From Chiayiivirga sp. (lineage in GTDB: Bacteria; Pseudomonadota; Gammaproteobacteria; Xanthomonadales; Xanthomonadaceae), in the NCBI GenBank assembly GCA_022647565.1, contig JALCLA010000005.1, positions 62,001 through 126,000 of the forward strand: a DNA stretch of 64,000 bases, written 5' to 3'. How positions within the stretch are numbered: the stretch's first letter is position 1; each line of letters starts with the position of its first letter. Below, piece by piece: positions 18,069-28,118 of this stretch. Position numbers and translations under genes: made by a program. Under the pieces are notes generated by a model that saw only the letters and a program-made list of their open reading frames with translations, made no database searches and was not told the DNA's origin.

Positions 18069-20686
18069 GCCCCGGCTCCTGCGGTGGCGCTGCGCCCGGA
18101 GAACGACTTCAACGCGCCCATGATCGCGCCCCAGGCGCGATCGATCAGGGACTCGTTCTCCAGTTCGACGATCTTGAGGTTGCCGCGATGCAGTTCGCGC
18201 GCCAGCCAGTTCATCGAGTACTCGCCCACGCGCTGGCCGCGATGGTTCACGAACAGGCAGTGGCCGGTGACGGTGCTGTACCAGGACAGGCGGCGACGCG
18301 CGATCTCGCCTTGCTGGTTGACCACGAACTCGAACCAGGTGCCGAAGGGCAGGTGGCGGATGCGGTCGAAACAGGCCTGCTCGGCCGGTTGCAGCGGAGC
18401 GAGCTTTTCCCCGCCCGGGCCCACGGAGTCGACATTCTGTCCCAGTCGCGTGCGCGACTTGAGCTTCACCGCGAGCTCGGTGCGCGAGGCGGGATCGTCC
18501 TCCTCCTCGTCGCCCGAAGCCAGCAGGCGTGTCGAGATCTGCTGCGCGTCGGCGGCGTGGTAGCCGACCTGGCTCAGGGCGCTCTCGATTTCCTGCTTGA
18601 GTTCCTGGCTTTCGCTTGCGCTGATCAGCGGTTTGCCGGTCTTGCGCCGCGCCACGGCGGACTCGATCAGGCGTTCGGCGATCCCCACCTGGTGCCGGAA
18701 GCTGTCCGAATCCTCGCCGCCGCGCAGCAGCGAGAGCGCCAGCACGTCGCTCCAGGCCTGCGCCAGCAAGGAGTGCAGGAACTTCGGCACCCGCTTGCCG
18801 GCCAGCTTGGAATCGATCGCCTCGGCTGCGTTCACTCGCGCCAGTTCGAGCTTTTCCTTGCCGCGCGCCGCTTCGATGTGGCGACGCTCGGCCACTTCGG
18901 CCTTGCGCGCCTGGGTCTGCATGTGCGAGTTCAGGTCGGTGAGCAGGCCATCGAACAGGCCCAGGTCGCCGCTGAATTCCGAGCTGACCCGATCCACCAG
19001 CACGTGCATCTTGTCGACCACGACCCGGTCGGCATCGTCCTCGCTGCTCCAGTAGGCACCGCTCTCGGCGATGGTGTTGAGCATCTGCCGCGCCGGGTGC
19101 TGCTTGCGCGAGAAGAAGCCCTTGTCGTCCAGCGCCACGCGCAGCAGCGGCACCTGCAGCTTGGTGAGCAGCGATGCCGCAGCGCTGTTGGGCTTCACGT
19201 CCTTCATGATGTGATCGAACAGCATGCCGACCAGATCGATGGTGTCGCCGTGCTCTTCGGCCAGCGAGGGGGCGTGGCCGCTGGGGGCGGACTGCCGCAA
19301 TTGCGCCAGCAGGTCCTGCTTCAGGTGGGTGACGGTGCGTGGCTGCAGTTTGCCTTCGACCATCACCGGGGACGGGGCGCGGTGCTGGATCTTGCCCAGG
19401 ACCGACTGCACGTCGTCACCGCTCGCCACCCAACTGGGTGCGCTGCTCTTGGCAGGCTTGGCCTGGCCGAGCTTGCCGAGCAGCGAGCGCCGCCCTGCAA
19501 GCAGTTCGCGCAGCACGTCGAACATCTCGCCGTCCTGCTGGGTGGATGGTGCCGCTGGCTGGGTGCCAGGCCAGGCGGTATAGGGCTGCGGCCCGCTGGG
19601 TGCCGCGCCCGACTGCGGTGCGGAGTGAGGCGCGGAGTGAGGCGCGGAGTGAGGCGCGGAGTGCGCAGGCGCGGATGCCGCCCCCGATCCCGACCCTGCC
19701 CCGAAACCGCCTGCCGGCCCGGCTCCGAACCCTCCGGCTGGCGCCGGTCCGGTGCCACGCCCGGGAGCCGTCCCGAATCCTGCGCCCTGTGCGGCGCCGT
19801 GCCCCGCCCCTGGACCCGATCCGTAGCCCGGGCCCGGTGCGTAACCCGGTGTCGCGCCACCGGCTCGCGCCGTCCCCGGAGGCCCGGCCTCGGTGCCGCG
19901 GGCCGCATCGGCGGGCGTGTCCTCGTCGCGTGGTTCGTCCTCGTCCGGCCCGCGCCCCCTGGCGGCCGAGGGCTTCACCCGCACCGGCACGTAGGTCAGG
20001 TGCGGCAGCAGGTTCTGCTTGATCAGATAGGCGTTCACCGAGTCGTACATCGGTGCGATGAACTGCATCACGGTGCGCTCGAACTGGTTGTACAGGTGCA
20101 GGCGGAACTCCATGCCCACATCCAGCGCGCCAGCCGCCTCGCGCAACAGTCGGCACAAGGCGTGCGGGCCGATGGGCAAGGACTCCGCATCGAAGGCCGG
20201 GCGCCCGACGATCACGCCGAATCGCTGCCCGAGCAGGAACAGGGAAAGGCTGTTGCGGACCTCGGCCCGCACCGCAATCTCGTGCAGCGCGCTGCTCTCG
20301 TCCATCGCGCCGTCTTCCACCAGGGTCAGCACGCGTGGCATGGCCGCCGCACGTCCCTCGTCGGGATCCTTCTGCGGCTCGTCCTTGATCGTGGCGAGCG
20401 CCGCCTCCAGCCCCACGAGGAAACGCGGGGTCACGTCGGCGCGGACGCGCTTGAGTTCGCGCAGCGCGTCGAAGGTCTGCTTCTGCACGTCGTTGCTGCG
20501 CGCCTGTTCGGCCAGCTTGAACAGGTGCTGCTCGAGTTCGTTCAGGGTGACCGTGAGGCGACGGTCGAGTTCGTCGGAGACGTGGTCGAGCACGCCTTCG
20601 AGCAGCGCGCGCACCCGGCGCGGAAAGGCGCGCTGTGCGAGCGAGGGACGCGGGCCGCTGCTCGCCGGTGTGGACGGGCCTTGCAT
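18065..20686 (-). CDS. DUF1631 family protein with Gly/Pro/Ala-rich linker
   Basis: An 873-residue cytoplasmic protein. The first 235 residues are helical and conserved (LEGVLDHVSDELDRRL, HLYNQFERTVMQFIAPMYDSV). Residues of about 240-385 are a low-complexity hinge made of Gly, Ala, Pro and His, including the tandem SAPH repeat. The C-terminal 490 residues are again conserved and helical (DDADRVVVDKMHVLVDRVSSEF, LPFGTWFEFVVNQQGEIARRRLSWYS). The end resembles a PilZ-like beta barrel, which would fit its neighbour. Its role is unknown. ATG 20686 begins the operon. Confidence 0.85.
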   Translation of the reverse strand: MQGPSTPASSGPRPSLAQRAFPRRVRALLEGVLDHVSDELDRRLTVTLNELEQHLFKLAEQARSNDVQKQTFDALRELKRVRADVTPRFLVGLEAALATIKDEPQKDPDEGRAAAMPRVLTLVEDGAMDESSALHEIAVRAEVRNSLSLFLLGQRFGVIVGRPAFDAESLPIGPHALCRLLREAAGALDVGMEFRLHLYNQFERTVMQFIAPMYDSVNAYLIKQNLLPHLTYVPVRVKPSAARGRGPDEDEPRDEDTPADAARGTEAGPPGTARAGGATPGYAPGPGYGSGPGAGHGAAQGAGFGTAPGRGTGPAPAGGFGAGPAGGFGAGSGSGAASAPAHSAPHSAPHSAPHSAPQSGAAPSGPQPYTAWPGTQPAAPSTQQDGEMFDVLRELLAGRRSLLGKLGQAKPAKSSAPSWVASGDDVQSVLGKIQHRAPSPVMVEGKLQPRTVTHLKQDLLAQLRQSAPSGHAPSLAEEHGDTIDLVGMLFDHIMKDVKPNSAAASLLTKLQVPLLRVALDDKGFFSRKQHPARQMLNTIAESGAYWSSEDDADRVVVDKMHVLVDRVSSEFSGDLGLFDGLLTDLNSHMQTQARKAEVAERRHIEAARGKEKLELARVNAAEAIDSKLAGKRVPKFLHSLLAQAWSDVLALSLLRGGEDSDSFRHQVGIAERLIESAVARRKTGKPLISASESQELKQEIESALSQVGYHAADAQQISTRLLASGDEEEDDPASRTELAVKLKSRTRLGQNVDSVGPGGEKLAPLQPAEQACFDRIRHLPFGTWFEFVVNQQGEIARRRLSWYSTVTGHCLFVNHRGQRVGEYSMNWLARELHRGNLKIVELENESLIDRAWGAIMGALKSFSGRSATAGAGA
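19625..19660 (-). repeat. Three tandem 12-bp units inside DUF1631 gene
   Basis: GTGAGGCGCGGA is repeated exactly three times in frame and codes for Ser-Ala-Pro-His units in the disordered linker. Copy-number variation here would change linker length by four residues without frameshift. Confidence 0.85.
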
Positions 20687-20825
20687 GGTTCGGATTCCCC
20701 GTGGCGATCCGCCTGATTCTATGCGAGCGCCGGGGCCTCAGCCAGCCGCTTTTGCGGCCCTGCGCCAAGGTGAAAAATTCCTAGGCACAACAGGTCGGAA
20801 AGCGACCCGGCAGCGTCAGTTCACG

Positions 20826-20859
20826 CTGCAGCGCGGCATCCACTCCGCGCACGCTGCAG
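20826..20859 (-). terminator. Hairpin directly after gspE, possible terminator
   Basis: Eight-base arms CTGCAGCG and CGCTGCAG enclose an inner CGG/CCG pairing. It begins two bases after the gspE stop (20862-20864). No T-run follows, so termination may be Rho-dependent or the hairpin may protect mRNA. Confidence 0.45.
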
Positions 20860-20861
20860 GC

Positions 20862-22345
20862 CTATTCGTCGCGGGTCACGCGCAGCACTTCGTCCACCGA
20901 GGTCACGCCCGCCAGCACCTTGCTCCAGCCGTCGTCCAGCATGGACGGCGTGCGACTGCGGGCGGTGCGCAGGAGTTCGTGCTCGCCGGCACCGTCGTGG
21001 ATCAGGCGGCGCATCGCCTCGTCCACCAGCACCAGCTCATAGATGCCGGTACGACCCTTGTAGCCGGCGTTGCGGCCACGCGCGTCGGCACTGGGCCGGT
21101 AGCAGCGCAGCTCGGGATCGTAGGCCCGGCCGAAGGCCGCGCACTCGGCTTCGCTCGGGGTGTAGGCCTCGCGCGTGGCCGGATCGAGCACGCGCACCAG
21201 ACGCTGCGCGAGGACACGCCGAGCAGCGACGACGACAGCAGGAACGGCTCGATGCCCATGTCGCGCAGGCGCGTGGCGGCACCGACCGCGCTGTTGGTGT
21301 GCAAGGTGGAGAGCACCAGGTGTCCGGTGAGCGAGGCCTGCACCGCGATCTCCGCGGTTTCGAGGTCGCGGATCTCGCCCACCATCACCACGTCCGGATC
21401 CTGGCGCAAGATCGCGCGCAGTCCGCGCGCGAAGGTCATTTCCACCTTGGGATTGACCTGGGTCTGACCGATGCCGTCGAGGTAGTACTCGATCGGGTCC
21501 TCCACCGTGAGGATGTTGCGCGTGGCGTCGTTGAGCCGCGTCAGCGCGGCGTAGAGCGTGGTGGTCTTGCCCGAACCGGTGGGGCCGGTCACCAGCACGA
21601 TGCCGTGCGGGCGATGGATCAAGGCGTCGATCTGCTCGCGCATCGCGGCGTCCATGCCCAGCTGCGACAGGTCCAGGCGCCCGGCCTGCTTGTCGAGCAG
21701 GCGCAGCACCACGCGTTCGCCATGACCGGCGGGGATCGTCGACACGCGCACGTCGACCGGGCGTCCCGCGATGCGCAGTCCGATGCGGCCATCCTGCGGC
21801 AGGCGCTTCTCGGCGATATCGAGCTTGGCCATCACCTTGATGCGCGAGACCACCGGCTGCGCCACCGCGCGCGACGGTGCCAGCACTTCGCGCAGCACGC
21901 CGTCGATGCGATAGCGCACCACCAGTCGATTCTCGAAAGGCTCGATGTGGATGTCGGAGGCGTTGTCCTTCACCGCCTGGGTGAGCAGGGCGTTGATGAG
22001 GCGGATGATCGGCGCGTCGTCGTCGCTTTCGAGCAGGTCGGTGGGTTCGGGCAAGGCGTCGGCGAGCTGATTGAGATCGAGGTTGCCGTCGAAGTCCGCG
22101 ACCATCGCCTGTGCATCGTCGCTGCCACCTTCGTACAGCTCGCGCAACAACTGGTCGAAACCCTTCGCGTCGAAGGCCTGCAAGCTCAGCGGCACGCCGC
22201 AGTGGCGGCGCAGTTCGGCCACGATCTCCGGCTTCACCCCGATGCGATGCGCGACGGTGGCGCCGGATTCACTCCAGGTCGTGACCGTGGCGCCGTTGCG
22301 GCGCGCGAAACCGAAGCTCGGGCGCTGCGGACGCGCTTCAGTCAC
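20862..22345 (-). pseudogene. gspE: Type II secretion ATPase GspE, frameshifted, zinc motif absent
   Basis: GspE is the cytoplasmic hexameric ATPase that drives pseudopilus assembly. GTG at 22345 overlaps the gspD stop by eight bases. Residues about 253-262 are Walker [11 protein letters not shown], then the Asp box [11 protein letters not shown], Walker [16 protein letters not shown] and the His box [12 protein letters not shown]. At 21213-21217 the frame shifts: removing a GT pair gives [13 protein letters not shown] and runs to the stop at 20862, giving about 493 residues. The four Cys of the usual zinc module are missing: LDPATREAY stands where LCPxC-REAY is expected, and no CxxC precedes [11 protein letters not shown]. 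Whether the indel is real or an assembly error is open. Confidence 0.85.
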
Positions 22346-24497
22346 GCGGTTGGTCCGATTCGAAACCATCGGGCGCGTGCGGTGCCGCGACTGGCGGCCG
22401 CTCCTGCGCATCCTGCGTCTGCGGCACTCGGACATCCGTTTCCAGCGGCGGCAGCTCCGGCAACAGCGGTTGCTGATCGCGGAACTTGAGTTCACGGTTC
22501 TCGCGCATCTTGAGTTGTTCGGCGCGCAGGAAGTTGTACTTCTCGTTCGAGACCGCGGCCTCGGTGGCGGCGTCGCGCAGGATGATGGGGCGCAGGAAGA
22601 TCATGAACTGGCGCTTGGTCGCGCTCGAGCGGCGTGACTTGAACACGTTGCCGAGCAGTGGAATGCGCGACAGGCCCGGCACACCCTGCACATTCTGCGA
22701 GCTGTCTTCGGCGGTAAGCCCGCCCAGCACCAACATGCCGCCATCGGGCACCAGCACGCTGGTGTTGATCTCGCGCTTGGTGGTGATCAGGTCGACCGCG
22801 CCCTGCACCGATGGCGCCAGCGCCGAGATTTCCTGCTTCAGGTCGAGACGCACGCTGTCGCCTTCGTTGATGTGCGGCGTCACCGAGAGAATCAGGCCGA
22901 CGTCCTTGCGCTCCACCGTCTGGAATGGATTGGTGGGCTGGTTGGCACCGCCGTTGGTCGAGGTATTGGTGTACTGACCGGTGAGGAAGGGCACTTCCTG
23001 CACCACCTTGAAGTTTGCCTCGGTGTGATCGAGCGTGACCACCGAGGGATTCGACAGGACATTGGCGCGGGTATCGCCGCGCAGCGCCTTCACCAGCGCG
23101 CCCACCTGGAACACGGTGAGCTCGCCACCCTGGCCGTCGGGAATCGTGATGCGACCGCCGATATAGCCCAGGTTGAGGCCATTGCTGCCGCCGATCGCGC
23201 CGAGCGGATTGGTGAGTGCGCCGACGATGCTGCCCGAGCCGCTGGAGCCGGGGAAATTGGTGCCGCCGATGATGCCGTTGTCGCCTTCGCCGCCGTCGTA
23301 GTTGGTGCTCTGCCACTGCACCCCGAGCTCGTCCGCGAGTTCGTCCGTGACCTCCGCGATCACCGCTTCCACCAGCACCTGGGCGCGAGGCACGTCGAGT
23401 TGGCGCACCACGGCGCCCAGCTCGCGGAACACCGCCGGCGAGGCGGTGATCACCAGCGAATTGGTTTCCTCGTGTGGCTGGATCGTCGCGAGCTTCGCGC
23501 CGCCGGTCTTGCCATCGGCAGGCGGAACCGCGCCGGTGAGCGTGCCGGCCACGCTGTCGAGGATCGGCACCAGGTCGGCGGCCTTGGCATAGCGCAGGTA
23601 AACGACCTGGGTGTTCTCGCCGCCGTCGAGCGGCGTGTCGAGGTGCGCGATCAGGCCGCGCAGGCGCAGGCGCTGGGTGCGGTCGCCGGAGAGCAGGATG
23701 GAGTTGGTGCGATCGTCCGCGATCAGTTTGGCAGTGCCGCCGGGTGCGCCGGCGGGCGTCGCGCCGGCATCCAGCGTGCTCAGGGTGCGCGCCACTTCCG
23801 CCGCGCTGGCGTGGCGCAACTCGATCACTTCGACGGCGGCATCGGAACTGGTGTCGATGCGGCGGATGAGCGAGACCAGACGCTCGACGTTGCCGGCGCG
23901 ATCGGTGATCAGCAGCGAATTGCTGCCCGCATGCGGGCTGAGCGTGGCTTGCTGCGGCGCGAGCGGACGCAGCAGCTGCGACATCTCGGTGGCCGAGACG
24001 TATTTGAGCTCGACCACGCGCGTCACCAGCGCATCCGCGCCGCCGCCGCCGTTGCCGAGGCTGCCGTCCTGCATCGCGATCGCATCCGGCACGATCTTGA
24101 TCATTTCGCCCGAGGCCACCGCGGCGTAGCCGTGCACGCGCAACACCGAGAGGAAGGTTTCGTAGATTTCCGCCGCGCTCTGCGGCGCGGTCGAGATCAC
24201 CGTGACCCGGCCCTCGACGCGCGGATCGACGATGAAGCTCTTGCCCGTCATCTGGCTGACGGTTTCGATCAGCACGCCGATATCGGCGGCTTTCAGGTTC
24301 AGGGTAAGGCGACCGTCGTTCGACGCGGCCGGCGCCGTGGCAGATGCAGCGATATGCGTATCGGGAATGCTCACCGGCGGCACGGACGTGGGGGTCTGCG
24401 CCATCAGCGGCAGGCACAGGGCGGTGCCGAAGCAGGCGGCAACAAGGCGCGTGGCGGTCGGTCGTGCGGCAGCGGTCTGGTTCATTCGTCGAGTCAT
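22338..24497 (-). CDS. gspD: Type II secretion secretin GspD
   Basis: GspD forms the outer-membrane ring through which folded exoproteins leave. The 719-residue protein has a signal peptide ([19 protein letters not shown]), then N0-N3 domains with repeated [13 protein letters not shown] / [13 protein letters not shown] patterns. The C-terminal secretin domain contains VPFLTGQYT, the Thr/Asn-rich loop and [12 protein letters not shown], with the closing S-domain-like tail. It starts one base after the gspC stop and overlaps gspE by eight bases, so the three genes form one unit. No lipobox is seen, so a pilotin may be needed. Confidence 0.95.
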   Translation of the reverse strand: MTRRMNQTAAARPTATRLVAACFGTALCLPLMAQTPTSVPPVSIPDTHIAASATAPAASNDGRLTLNLKAADIGVLIETVSQMTGKSFIVDPRVEGRVTVISTAPQSAAEIYETFLSVLRVHGYAAVASGEMIKIVPDAIAMQDGSLGNGGGGADALVTRVVELKYVSATEMSQLLRPLAPQQATLSPHAGSNSLLITDRAGNVERLVSLIRRIDTSSDAAVEVIELRHASAAEVARTLSTLDAGATPAGAPGGTAKLIADDRTNSILLSGDRTQRLRLRGLIAHLDTPLDGGENTQVVYLRYAKAADLVPILDSVAGTLTGAVPPADGKTGGAKLATIQPHEETNSLVITASPAVFRELGAVVRQLDVPRAQVLVEAVIAEVTDELADELGVQWQSTNYDGGEGDNGIIGGTNFPGSSGSGSIVGALTNPLGAIGGSNGLNLGYIGGRITIPDGQGGELTVFQVGALVKALRGDTRANVLSNPSVVTLDHTEANFKVVQEVPFLTGQYTNTSTNGGANQPTNPFQTVERKDVGLILSVTPHINEGDSVRLDLKQEISALAPSVQGAVDLITTKREINTSVLVPDGGMLVLGGLTAEDSSQNVQGVPGLSRIPLLGNVFKSRRSSATKRQFMIFLRPIILRDAATEAAVSNEKYNFLRAEQLKMRENRELKFRDQQPLLPELPPLETDVRVPQTQDAQERPPVAAPHAPDGFESDQPRD

Positions 24498-24498
24498 G

Positions 24499-25416
24499 TC
24501 AGCGCAGCCCGATGCTCAGCTGCAGGTCTTTGCCATCGCGTCGCACCGTGATCTGCACGGTGCGCGCGTCCTTGAGCGCGGTCATCAATTCGGCCGAACG
24601 CTGCGGGCCGTCGAGCGGAATGCCGTTGACCTGGGTCACGACATCGGTGGGGAGCAAACCGGCGCGACTGAGCAGGTCGGAATCGCGCCCGGTGGCGAGC
24701 CGCACCCCGGCCATGCGGCCATTTTCCAGCACCGGCAGGATCTGCACCTGCTTCGCCAGTTCCTCCACGTTCGGCACGATCGAATCGCGGTAGCTGTCGA
24801 GGCTGGGGCCGCCGGGCGCGATGATCGGTTGCACGAAGGGTGTCGGTGCCGGGGCGCTGCCCGGCAATTTCAACCCCGGCACCGGACTGCTTCCGGCGGG
24901 CTTGGACGTCATCGGCGCGATACCGCCGCCTTCGGCCTGCGGCAGGCTGAGCGATTCATTCACCCCGGCGCGACTGAGCAGGACGCGACCGGCGTAGATG
25001 CCTTCGAGTTTGGCGTCACCCGGCAGGGTGTCGCCCACGCGATAGGCGCGATCGGTGCCGGTGTCGTCGGCGATGATCGCGACGCCGCCTTCGGGCGCAT
25101 TCTCGTTCAAGGTGCCGCGCAGGGTGAGCTTGAGCACGGTGGCCGGTGCACTCTGAGCCAGCGCCGCCAGATCGATGGGGCCGGCGGCGTTGCCGAACAG
25201 ATGCCAGGCCGCGACCGATTGTGCGTTCTGCGTGGGGGCATCGGGCGCAGCGTCCAGTGTCACGCGGGCGGTGCTCGGCAGGGTCGGGCCCAGCGCGAAC
25301 AGCAGCAGCAGGCGCAGCAGCGCATACGCGGCCGCTGCCAGCGCGAGCGCCAGCGCGATCCGCGCCCACAGGGCGGAGCGGAGTCCGAGGAAATCGGAAT
25401 CGAGCGCGTTGGTCAT
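24499..25416 (-). CDS. gspC: Type II secretion inner-membrane protein GspC (PDZ type)
   Basis: This 305-residue protein links the inner-membrane platform to GspD. A single helix lies at about residues 18-42 (RIALALALAAAAYALLRLLLLFAL). The homology region follows (VAAWHLFGNA, LRGTLNENAPEGGVAIIAD) and contacts the secretin N0 domain. The C-terminal PDZ domain includes SRAGLLPTDVVTQVNGIPL. ATG 25416 was chosen because it places the helix at the usual distance; an upstream in-frame ATG at 25503 adds a basic, unconserved stretch. gspF and the pseudopilin genes are not in this window. Confidence 0.9.
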   Translation of the reverse strand: MTNALDSDFLGLRSALWARIALALALAAAAYALLRLLLLFALGPTLPSTARVTLDAAPDAPTQNAQSVAAWHLFGNAAGPIDLAALAQSAPATVLKLTLRGTLNENAPEGGVAIIADDTGTDRAYRVGDTLPGDAKLEGIYAGRVLLSRAGVNESLSLPQAEGGGIAPMTSKPAGSSPVPGLKLPGSAPAPTPFVQPIIAPGGPSLDSYRDSIVPNVEELAKQVQILPVLENGRMAGVRLATGRDSDLLSRAGLLPTDVVTQVNGIPLDGPQRSAELMTALKDARTVQITVRRDGKDLQLSIGLR

Positions 25417-25600
25417 GCCGGCACGGAGAATTACGGACCGGCGCACTTTAGCAGGGCTCGGGAGCGGGGTTGGACTTCGGTGCCGTGCGGGCGTGGTCGC
25501 CACGAGCGTCGGTCATGCGCATCGCTCGTGCCGGGGACAGGACCCTGCGATCCGCCCCGCGTGAGCGTCGCACCCCGGGTGCGACGCCGCGAAAATCCAC

Positions 25601-27313
25601 TCAGTGCCGCGGCGTGGTCGGGCGGCGGAAGAACTTGCTGACGCCCTGTTTGATGCGGCCGAGCAGCGATGGTTTGGCTTCGGACGCCGCGACCGGAGCC
25701 GGCGCTTCGATGCGTGTGCTGCTGGCGTTCACGGGCGCGGCGGCGCCCTCGCGCCGGTTGCGACCGCGCCCGCCGCGACGCCGGCGCGGCTTGCGCGTGG
25801 CATCGGCGCGGGCGTCGGTGGCTGGTGCCGCGGCCGCAACGGGTGTCGCGTCGACCGCAGCCGGAGCGTGCGCTGCGTCCTCGCGTCGTGGCGGACGCGG
25901 GCCGCGCCGCTCACCGCCGCCTGCGCCCGAACCGCCCGTGCTGCGACGTTCGCCACTGCGGCCGCCTCGGCCCGCATCGCGACCTCCGCCGTCGCGCTTC
26001 GGACCCCCGCGACCGCGACCTTCGGCAGCCTGCTGTTCGCGCACTTCGCGGAAGATCTGGCTCACGCTTTCGCCATCGCCGTCCTCCGTGGCGTTCGCCT
26101 CCGCGCCTTCAGGCAAGGCGCGCGGTGGCCGCGGCAGCGCCACCAGCAGTTCCGGCGTCATCGCCTCGACCGGGATCTTCTGCTCGATGTACGCCTCGAT
26201 GTCGGGCAGGCCGATCGAATAGCGCTCGCAGGCGAAGCTTATCGCGTCGCCTTCCGCGCCCAGGCGTGCGGTGCGGCCGATGCGGTGCACGTAATCCTCG
26301 GCATCGAACGGCAGGTCGTAGTTGTAGACGTGCGATACGCCGTCGATGTGCAGGCCGCGCGCTGCCACGTCGGTGGCGACGAGGATTTCGAGCTGGCCTT
26401 TCTGGAACTTGCCCAGCAACGACTCGCGCTTCTTCTGCGGCACATCGCCGGACAGCACGCCCACGCGGTAACCGCCGCGTTCCAGCGCGCGCGCCACGCG
26501 TTCGACGAAGGCCTTGGTGTTGACGAAGACCATGGTGCGCGCGCCTTCCGAGCGCGACAGCAGGCCGAGCAGCAGCGGGATCTTCTCGTCGTCGGCCGGG
26601 AAGTACAGCTTCTGCCGCACCTTGGCATTGGTGATGGTGTCGGTCTCGACCACGAGCTTCTCGGGCTCGTTCATGTGCTCGTAGGCCAGCTCCAGCACGC
26701 GGTGGCTGAGGGTGGCCGAGAACAGCAGGGTCTGGCGCTCGGTCCGCACCGGCATGCGGCGCAGCAGGAAGCGGATGTCCTTGATGAAGCCGAGGTCGAA
26801 CATGCGGTCGGCCTCGTCCAGCACGCAGATCTCGCAGGCGTGCAGCGACACCACCTTGTGCTGCTTGACGTAGTCGATCAGGCGGCCGGGCGTGGCAATG
26901 ATCACGTCGGCGCCGCGCTGCAGCTGTTCGCGCTGCTTGTCGTAGTCCACGCCGCCGTAGACCAGGGCGAACTTCAGGCCAAGGTCGGACGCGAATTTCA
27001 CTGCGTCCTTGTGGATCTGGATCGCCAGTTCGCGAGTCGGGGCCAGGATCAGGGCGCGCGGGTCTTCCGGCTTGCGTTCGGCCAGGGCCGGGCGGGTCAG
27101 CAGCCGGTTCACCACCGCTACCAGGAAGGCCAGGGTCTTGCCGGTGCCGGTCTGGGCCTGTCCCGCCACGTCGCGTCCGCCCAGTGCCAGCGGCAGGGTC
27201 AGGGCCTGGATCGGGGTGCAGCGCGAAAAGCCCGCGCCTTCCAGTCCACCGAGCAGCGCCGGGTGCAGGTCGAAGCTGGAAAAAGCTATGTCGGTTAAGG
27301 GCTTGTCGCTCAT
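25601..27313 (-). CDS. rhlB: ATP-dependent RNA helicase RhlB (DEAD-box)
   Basis: RhlB unwinds RNA for the degradosome. The 570-residue protein has all DEAD-box motifs in order: [26 protein letters not shown] in [12 protein letters not shown] in LFSATL, and [10 protein letters not shown]-terminal extension of about 150 residues, rich in Arg, Gly and Ala ([13 protein letters not shown] and [14 protein letters not shown]), is typical of Xanthomonadales RhlB and absent in E. coli (421 residues). ATG 27313 is the homologous start. It is divergent from trxA, as in many gammaproteobacteria. Confidence 0.95.
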   Translation of the reverse strand: MSDKPLTDIAFSSFDLHPALLGGLEGAGFSRCTPIQALTLPLALGGRDVAGQAQTGTGKTLAFLVAVVNRLLTRPALAERKPEDPRALILAPTRELAIQIHKDAVKFASDLGLKFALVYGGVDYDKQREQLQRGADVIIATPGRLIDYVKQHKVVSLHACEICVLDEADRMFDLGFIKDIRFLLRRMPVRTERQTLLFSATLSHRVLELAYEHMNEPEKLVVETDTITNAKVRQKLYFPADDEKIPLLLGLLSRSEGARTMVFVNTKAFVERVARALERGGYRVGVLSGDVPQKKRESLLGKFQKGQLEILVATDVAARGLHIDGVSHVYNYDLPFDAEDYVHRIGRTARLGAEGDAISFACERYSIGLPDIEAYIEQKIPVEAMTPELLVALPRPPRALPEGAEANATEDGDGESVSQIFREVREQQAAEGRGRGGPKRDGGGRDAGRGGRSGERRSTGGSGAGGGERRGPRPPRREDAAHAPAAVDATPVAAAAPATDARADATRKPRRRRGGRGRNRREGAAAPVNASSTRIEAPAPVAASEAKPSLLGRIKQGVSKFFRRPTTPRH

Positions 27314-27565
27314 GTAGGTCTTGTTTGTGGGGGCGGCGCCGGGTCGATCGGCGAGCGGCCCTGGGAAGGGGAAGGATGGAATGCAGTGGGTCTGGGCGCG
27401 CTTGCGTGGCCGGGAACCTGCCCGCACACTGCCGGGGTCGAAGCGGTCGGCGCGATGCCGAGCGCCGGCGGGTCCCATCAGCCAGTTCGGCTTGAATCGC
27501 CCCGCTTTCGCCGCCAATTGTAGCCGATGCGGCCCCGAACGGGCCGCCATCCCGATGGAGCCCCC

Positions 27566-27892
27566 GTGAACGAACACATCCGCAATATCAACGACGCCGA
27601 CTTCGAGGCCGAAGTGCTGAACTCGGCCGAGCCGGTCCTGGTCGACTTCTGGGCCGAATGGTGCGGCCCCTGCAAGATGATCTCGCCGATCGTCGACGAG
27701 ATTGCGGCGACTTATGCCGGCAAGCTCAAGGTCGCGAAGATCAACATCGACCACAACCAGAACACTCCGCGCAATTACCGGGTGCGCGGCATCCCCACCC
27801 TGATGATCTTCAAGGGCGGCCAGGTGCATTCCACCCAGGTCGGCGCGGTGAGCAAGACCCAATTGACGCAACTGGTCGACAAGGCCTTGTGA
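27566..27892 (+). CDS. trxA: Thioredoxin 1
   Basis: The 108-residue protein has the thioredoxin fold and active site WCGPCK at about residues 31-36, cis-Pro in [11 protein letters not shown], and the buried Asp in LVDFWAEW. It reduces disulfides in the cytoplasm using thioredoxin reductase. The GTG start at 27566 has GGAG six bases upstream and gives the usual length. It lies next to rho and opposite rhlB, a conserved arrangement. Confidence 0.96.
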   Translation: MNEHIRNINDADFEAEVLNSAEPVLVDFWAEWCGPCKMISPIVDEIAATYAGKLKVAKINIDHNQNTPRNYRVRGIPTLMIFKGGQVHSTQVGAVSKTQLTQLVDKAL

Positions 27893-28118
27893 GGCGGAGA
27901 CTCGTGCTGAGGTGATTCGTCGAGAGCGGGTTGCCCGAGCCGGCGGATCATCGCGCCTGCGGATCATCCCTCGCCCATGACGAATCACGGCCCCACGGAC
28001 CTTTGACGCCGCGCGCGCGGCGATGTAACTTGCACCCATCTACGGGGCGCGTCGCCGCCCCGCACCTTCCGCGAAACGCTCCCTTCCCCCGACTCGCCCT
28101 CTGCGAGGACTTCCCCCC

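Noticed and set aside
18188-20716. Plus-strand frame of more than 800 codons opposite DUF1631
   Set aside because: No domain is recognisable and the minus-strand product matches DUF1631 from end to end.
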